Source of the DNA: Amphritea sp.
GTDB lineage: Bacteria > Pseudomonadota > Gammaproteobacteria > Pseudomonadales > Balneatricaceae
Direction: 5' to 3'
Assembly: GCF_016744155.1 (NCBI RefSeq)
Contig: NZ_JADGEW010000002.1
Location: forward strand, 62,001-126,000
DNA: 64,000 nucleotides
The notes below the pieces were generated by a model. That model saw only the letters and a list, made by a program, of their open reading frames with translations, was not told where the DNA came from and searched no databases. The position numbers and the translations under genes were made by a program. How positions within the stretch are numbered: the first letter of the stretch is position 1; the number at the start of each line of letters is the position of its first letter. Shown in pieces: positions 60,401 through 64,000 of this stretch.

Positions 60401-60607
60401 CATTCTCTTTTGCAGAGCAGAATCCATCTGCCGTGACACCATATCAACCATGGTTTGCTGCTGTTCAACCAATAGATGAATAGAATCATTTTGGATATAA
60501 CGGAAAATCAATGTGGTAATCGCGACGGCCGAGATAAGAAAGCCCGCCAGCGTCAGTATTAAGACCCGGTTATGTAGTGATGTCGGTAAAAAGCGGGGAA
60601 AAACCAT
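57401..60607 (-). CDS. Large dCache-HAMP-PAS-PAS-GGDEF-EAL c-di-GMP protein
   Basis: Membrane signalling protein of 1,068 residues. Order: N-terminal helix (~15-37), periplasmic double-Cache sensor (to ~275), second helix (~285-308), HAMP (LLTPLTQASREIRKMADGQL), two PAS units (RYRLTMEATETGLWSWDLTD; ANDAIMIVDSEGKIAKVNNAFSKITGY), GGDEF (TIARLGGDEFTIILP) with I-site RSSD, and EAL (KAEALIRWNHP). The cyclase half is intact. In the EAL half the E-A-L, N, E, K, E and Q residues are present but the usual DDFGTGYSS reads LDNFGAGFSS: the second Asp is Asn, which may weaken or abolish phosphodiesterase activity. Convergent with the HD-GYP gene. Confidence 0.93.
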   Translation of the reverse strand: MVFPRFLPTSLHNRVLILTLAGFLISAVAITTLIFRYIQNDSIHLLVEQQQTMVDMVSRQMDSALQKRMLALEKFAGTLHSRTKLHSNDKIQEALKQDTLLQSLFNGGLVVANRQGISVVDYPMVPNRTGIDFSGRKHIQKARSKKASVISKPLVGKGLNTPLFVINSPIISASGEILGFIFGVNVLADDNLLKEISRQNFSDGGRMMIIDPNLKIFVTDTQTGIPLESYLKDKHCECIEAILDGNQSGISLDLLGNNIIYASAEIDKMDWIVIRTYPLQKAMVTINQLTNKIVLVSLVIILLMGLIIAFFLKQLLTPLTQASREIRKMADGQLSEHMLTVRSHDEVGQLIQAFNQLHRTRYRYEHALKESEERYRLTMEATETGLWSWDLTDDSIHWDSQCYKMLGFKDQAFQLTRKLFRKLMHPEDQIRFYINFLPQMLNNHTAEIEVRLLTNDNKWLWVQSRGKPIRFGRNNHPLCIAGTHLNFEKQRQTEQLHLAAAAFEANDAIMIVDSEGKIAKVNNAFSKITGYPAEDTIGQSPALLSSGIHKDPFYTEMRKSLNQTGKWQGEIWNRHKEGEVYIAWLNINTLYNDDGSIYQRIAIFSDITEKKRTEELIWKQANFDPLTNLPNRRMFMDRLAQEIRLASRSETSLALLFLDLDRFKEVNDTLGHNVGDQLLVEVANRFRKLVRSSDTIARLGGDEFTIILPQIDNSAQVDQVANKILDILKQPFEINQQSLTISASIGATLYPQDGEYAEQLIKNADQAMYAAKDAGRSKLHYFTPSMQTLALKRATLIKELRKAIDESQFQLYYQPIIDLQSRRVIKAEALIRWNHPVQGLQTPHQFIQEAEESGLILEIDDWGFREALQQISLWRSALSPDLQLCVNTSAAHFESSSVSSVPERWIQLIKESDINDATPNSSSADKSFIGIEIKEHLLTESSVETKQRIQQLREVNIQVTLDNFGAGFSSLTHLNQLDIDYIKIDRDFIRTLQSDTNNMVLCNAIIVMAHTLGLKVIAEGVETHEQQELLLQANCDYVQGFYYEKAMTAEQFERWYVEFSEQKIALAN

Positions 60608-60895
60608 TCATGCATATCCATAAGGTCTGAATGCGATATAAAAAATATATAAATGATTCACAGAACCTAATTTAAGAAAACCTAAAAAATTGATTGATAT
60701 GTTATCTTAGCTTAGCCCAGATAGGTTAAGTTTTAACGTTTAACTGTTCAAAATGGTGATTGAAAATTGCCGACCTGTCTTCAGCCGGTGACAAGTTACC
60801 CGTCCGTTCCAAACATATGTAACGGCTTTGTTTTAGGGTATTATTTCCCTCCGTTATCACTCGCTGTGTAACGCGTACAGTCTTCGGATCTAATA
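60608..60895. other. 288-base divergent region before the ABC exporter
   Basis: AT-rich near the GGDEF-EAL gene, more balanced towards the exporter. It should hold promoters for both divergent genes. I see no repeat or gene worth naming. Confidence 0.4.
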
Positions 60896-62728
60896 ATGCT
60901 GCAATTTTTTGAACGCTTAACCAATCCCTATCCAGAACAAGAACCTGATCAGCCGCCTTCCGGTATTTATGCTTTCTGTCGTTACTATATGCGTGGAATG
61001 GAATGGCCCCTTCTGTTTATGGCGCTGTTATCGGCAGTGTTGGCGATACTGGAGGTTTCACTGTTTGGTTTTCTGGGCCAGTTGGTTGACTGGCTCAGTA
61101 CTAAACAACCTGAGACTTTTTGGCAGGAAGAGGGCGATACACTCACTCTTGTTGGGATAATACTGCTGGTGGGCTTACCGGCATTGGTGGTGCTTCACTC
61201 GCTGATTATACATCAGGTGCTGCTGGGTAATTTCCCTATGTCGATCCGTTGGTTAGCGCATCGCTATCTACTGCGACAAAGTCTTTCATTTTATCAGAAT
61301 GATTTTGCCGGCCGGATTGCCACTAAGGTGATGCAAACCTCATTGGCAGTGCGTGAAGCGGTGATGAAACTGCTCGATGTGCTGGTATATATAGCGGTCT
61401 ATTTTTTGTCGATGTTGGTATTGGTGGCGCAGTCGGATATTCGCCTGATGCTACCCCTGTTAGGTTGGTTACTCGTTTACTCTCTTCTGATGTGGTATTT
61501 CGTGCCCCGCCTAAGGGATATTTCTGCTACGCAGGCTGATGCCCGCTCATCGATGACCGGAAGGATAGTCGACAGTTACACCAACATCTCCACCGTAAAG
61601 CTGTTTTCCCACAGTCAGCGGGAATCGGATTATGCCCGTGAAAGTATGGATGGTTTTCTTCATACAGTATATCGCCAGATGCGCTTAGCCACCGGTCTTA
61701 ATGTGATGGTTCAGTGTCTTAACTATCTGCTGGTTTTCATCATTGCAGGTGTTTCAATCTACCTTTGGAGCTTCAGTCTGGTAAGTGTGGGTGCTATCAC
61801 CATTGCTCTTAGTCTGGCGTTGCGTCTGAACGGCATGTCTCAATGGATTATGTGGGAAGTGAGTACGCTGTTTGAAAATATCGGCACTGTAAATGATGGC
61901 ATGAATACCCTGTCTCAGCCGCTTGAGGTAACTGACCGGGATGAAGCGGAACCTCTGGCTGTTGATATAGGGAATATTCGTTTTGAAGATGTCTCCTTTC
62001 ATTACGGTAAGACAGAAGGCGTAATGGAACATCTGGACCTGGATATCAAGCCAGGTGAAAAGGTCGGCGTAGTGGGCCGCTCAGGGGCTGGTAAATCGAC
62101 ACTGGTAAATCTGTTATTACGTTTTCATGATCTTGCGGGTGGACGTATAACCATTGATGGACAAGATATCAGTCAGGTTCAGCAGGAGAGCTTACGCAGT
62201 CAGATAGGCATGGTGACCCAGGATACTTCCCTGCTGCATCGCAGTGTGAGGGATAATATTCTTTATGGACATCCGGATGCGTCAGAGGAGGCAATGCTCG
62301 CCGCAGCAAGGCGAGCAGAAGCCCATGAGTTTATTCTGGGGTTGAGTGATAGGAACGGACGGACAGGGTATGACGCAGAGGTGGGTGAGCGTGGTGTGAA
62401 ACTTTCCGGCGGGCAGCGCCAGCGGATCGCCATTGCCCGGGTTATTCTTAAAGATGCACCTATCCTGGTTCTGGATGAAGCAACCTCGGCGTTGGATTCA
62501 GAAGTGGAAGCAGATATTCAGCGTGGTCTATCTAATCTGATGCCGGGTAAAACGGTTATCGCTATCGCTCACAGGCTATCGACGATTGCAGCGATGGACC
62601 GATTGATTGTGATGGATCAGGGACAAATTGTTGAACAGGGGTCCCATCAGGAACTGATCAGCCAAGGGGGGATTTACGCCCACCTTTGGGCGCATCAGTC
62701 CGGTGGCTTTATCGGTATGGATACCTGA
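60896..62728 (+). CDS. ABC exporter with fused membrane and ATPase domains
   Basis: A 610-residue half-transporter: N-terminal six-helix ABC membrane domain (residues ~30-330) and C-terminal nucleotide-binding domain. Motifs: Walker A GRSGAGKST, Q-loop GMVTQDTSLLHRSV, signature KLSGGQRQRIAIARV, Walker B PILVLDEATSALDSE and switch AIAHRLST. It works as a dimer and moves lipids, drugs or peptides outward; substrate unknown. No ribosome site is obvious beyond GGATCT. It lies 74 bases before the fetB-like gene and its ATPase domain is not the soluble FetA type. Confidence 0.93.
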   Translation: MLQFFERLTNPYPEQEPDQPPSGIYAFCRYYMRGMEWPLLFMALLSAVLAILEVSLFGFLGQLVDWLSTKQPETFWQEEGDTLTLVGIILLVGLPALVVLHSLIIHQVLLGNFPMSIRWLAHRYLLRQSLSFYQNDFAGRIATKVMQTSLAVREAVMKLLDVLVYIAVYFLSMLVLVAQSDIRLMLPLLGWLLVYSLLMWYFVPRLRDISATQADARSSMTGRIVDSYTNISTVKLFSHSQRESDYARESMDGFLHTVYRQMRLATGLNVMVQCLNYLLVFIIAGVSIYLWSFSLVSVGAITIALSLALRLNGMSQWIMWEVSTLFENIGTVNDGMNTLSQPLEVTDRDEAEPLAVDIGNIRFEDVSFHYGKTEGVMEHLDLDIKPGEKVGVVGRSGAGKSTLVNLLLRFHDLAGGRITIDGQDISQVQQESLRSQIGMVTQDTSLLHRSVRDNILYGHPDASEEAMLAAARRAEAHEFILGLSDRNGRTGYDAEVGERGVKLSGGQRQRIAIARVILKDAPILVLDEATSALDSEVEADIQRGLSNLMPGKTVIAIAHRLSTIAAMDRLIVMDQGQIVEQGSHQELISQGGIYAHLWAHQSGGFIGMDT

Positions 62729-62802
62729 GTTTCTGTGTAAGATAGGCTTACTGTAATACAAGTCTGATCTGATTAAAGTCCGCTTTGCAGAGGAAAGTCT
62801 GG

Positions 62803-63546
62803 ATGCATGTTATCTCATGGTTATCGCTTGCCTGGTGCGCGATTCCGGTTGTGTTGATCGCAATAGTCTATGCTCGCTGGTCCGGTAAGGCATCTGAAGT
62901 GCTGTTATCTGCTGCCCGGATGACGCTGCAGTTGATCGGCGTGGGCTATGTGCTGGTGGCCCTGTTTGATAATCCCTCTCCCTGGATTACAGCGGCGGTT
63001 CTGACAATGATGGTTTGTATTGCCAGCTGGATTGCACTTCGCCCGTTGGGCTACCAGCGTAGCTATTTGAAGCCAACGCTGATAGCGCTGGCCAGCTCTA
63101 CGGGCTTACATCTGTTCATCTCTCTGGTGTTAGTAATAGGTGTGGAAACCTGGTATGAACCCCGGATCGTGATCCCTCTGGCAGGCATGTATTTTGCCAA
63201 TACGATGAACGCTATTAGCCTTGCCACTGAGCGTTATCATGCAGAACTGGAGGAAGGCAAGCCAGAGCCTAAAGCCAGGATTACCGCCTTTCAGACGGCG
63301 ATGATCCCCCAGATTAATAGCCTTCTGGCGGTAGGGTTGGTCTCTCTACCAGGAATGATGACCGGCCAGATCCTGTCAGGAGTCTCACCACTAATCGCCG
63401 TGCGTTATCAGATTATGATTATGACGATGGTGCTGGGTTCCGGTGGTTGTGGCGCCGCATTGATGCTCTGGCAGTTGGGGCGTGCTTATCAGGCGAATCA
63501 GCCAGAATCGAAAGGTGACAATCAAGGAGGTAAGGGTGATGAGTGA
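62803..63546 (+). CDS. fetB: FetB-type (UPF0014) ABC transporter permease
   Basis: Inner-membrane permease of 247 residues from the ATG at 62803 (AGAGGAAAG upstream; a TTG at 62785 precedes). About seven hydrophobic segments. UPF0014 motifs: SAARMTLQLIGVGYVLVALF, PLAGMYFANTMNAISLATER and QTAMIPQINSLLAVGLVSLPGMMTGQILSGVSP. In E. coli FetAB exports iron and helps against peroxide. The partner ATPase fetA is usually adjacent; here the upstream ABC gene is a fused exporter and the next gene is an EamA transporter overlapping by eight bases, so the partner must be elsewhere. Confidence 0.9.
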   Translation: MHVISWLSLAWCAIPVVLIAIVYARWSGKASEVLLSAARMTLQLIGVGYVLVALFDNPSPWITAAVLTMMVCIASWIALRPLGYQRSYLKPTLIALASSTGLHLFISLVLVIGVETWYEPRIVIPLAGMYFANTMNAISLATERYHAELEEGKPEPKARITAFQTAMIPQINSLLAVGLVSLPGMMTGQILSGVSPLIAVRYQIMIMTMVLGSGGCGAALMLWQLGRAYQANQPESKGDNQGGKGDE

Positions 63547-64000
63547 ACGGCCAGTCTTGTCTACAGTCCTGTTTACGGCCTTTGCATTGCTGGCCTTTGC
63601 TGGTAACTCGGTACTCTGCCGGCTGGCGTTGGGAGAGCAGAGTATTGATGCGGGTAGTTTTACTGTGATTCGGTTGCTCTCAGGAATTCTGGTTTTGTCG
63701 CTTCTGTGGTACCTGATGCAGCGTCGCAAAGGGGCACCTCAGGATAGAACGGGGCGAGGGAGTTGGGGCGCCGCTACGATGCTGTTTCTCTATGCTCTCG
63801 CATTCTCATACGCCTATATCAACCTCGATACAGGCACCGGCGCGTTGATTCTGTTTGGCGCTGTGCAGATCACCATGATTCTGATCAGCCTATTTAAAGG
63901 GCATCGTCTGCTGTGGGTTGAATGGTTGGGATTGCTGCTGGCGTTTAGTGGTTTTGTTTATCTTCTGGCACCGGTGGTTAATACACCAGGGCTTTGGGGT
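63539..64000 (+). CDS. EamA/DMT-family transporter, 5' part only
   Basis: Starts with ATGAGTGA overlapping the fetB stop by eight bases, behind AAGGAGGTAAGGG, a strong ribosome site. The visible 154 residues run off the window: STVLFTAFALLAFAGNSVLCRLALGEQSIDAGSFTVIRLLSGI, the EamA signature, then further membrane segments (MLFLYALAFSYAYINLDTGTGALILFGAVQ, WLGLLLAFSGFVYLLAP). About five of the usual ten membrane segments are seen. Translationally coupled to fetB. Substrate unknown. Confidence 0.88.
   Translation, partial: MSERPVLSTVLFTAFALLAFAGNSVLCRLALGEQSIDAGSFTVIRLLSGILVLSLLWYLMQRRKGAPQDRTGRGSWGAATMLFLYALAFSYAYINLDTGTGALILFGAVQITMILISLFKGHRLLWVEWLGLLLAFSGFVYLLAPVVNTPGLWG

Noticed and set aside
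1-64000. CRISPR arrays, tRNA or rRNA genes, prophage, intact insertion sequences, restriction or toxin-antitoxin systems
   Set aside because: Looked for on both strands; no regularly spaced repeats, no tRNA-like cloverleaf that I could recognise, no integrase or transposase, and no defence or toxin genes.

Overview
The window looks like chromosome from a heterotrophic marine gammaproteobacterium, most likely an Oceanospirillales/Oceanospirillaceae relative (Neptunomonas/Amphritea-like). This rests on the large NAD-glutamate dehydrogenase, putP/putA without a DNA-binding PutA domain, a tripartite tricarboxylate transporter (TTT), an arsJ-type arsenic operon, several c-di-GMP enzymes and a moderate GC content. 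No sequence search was run, so the genus is an inference. I see no rRNA, tRNA, CRISPR array, intact insertion sequence or prophage.

Layout. 1-9 kb: amino-acid catabolism (3' part of NAD-glutamate dehydrogenase, proline permease putP, bifunctional putA), so proline -> glutamate -> 2-oxoglutarate. 9.2-11.6 kb: an EAL phosphodiesterase and a small radical SAM protein. 11.7-15.7 kb: an arsenic operon (arsR, Cys-rich permease, thioredoxin-like protein, arsJ-linked GAPDH, arsJ) behind a perfect 26-bp palindrome. 15.7-22.6 kb: GNAT, a cytidylyltransferase/CDP-alcohol phosphotransferase pair, a divergent oxidoreductase/AraC pair, an NmrA-type reductase, a TauE/SafE permease and a fasciclin protein. 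22.9-30.4 kb: mixed small metabolic and unknown genes, including a DUF1456/exonuclease/unknown operon, a PhzF homologue, an AraC/MFS pair and a YHS protein behind a Fur-like palindrome. 30.5-35.4 kb: a membrane diguanylate cyclase, Tat-exported PhoX with a three-repeat Pho box, and an NnrU-family protein.

35.4-38.6 kb is a glutarate module: repressor glaR/csiR divergent from glaH (glutarate 2-hydroxylase) and lhgO (L-2-hydroxyglutarate oxidase), which feeds 2-oxoglutarate. 39.6-46.9 kb is a second nutrient-use island: LysR regulator and TTT transporter (tctB-tctA-tctC) on the minus strand, divergent from RidA, a DadA-like D-amino-acid dehydrogenase and an Asp/Glu-racemase-family enzyme. A T-N11-A dyad occurs both upstream of lysR and in the divergent promoter region, linking regulator and targets. 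This island is the best candidate for an undescribed catabolic system; its substrate is unknown.

47-64 kb: RarD-like permease, an LdtD-like L,D-transpeptidase beside a MepK-like endopeptidase (same order as E. coli ycbB-ycbK), a P2-type cation ATPase with an altered M6 site, a SpoIIAA-like protein, an NlpC/P60 lipoprotein, a periplasmic endonuclease, an HD-GYP protein convergent with a large PAS-GGDEF-EAL protein, an ABC exporter, an orphan FetB-type permease and the start of an EamA transporter cut by the window end.
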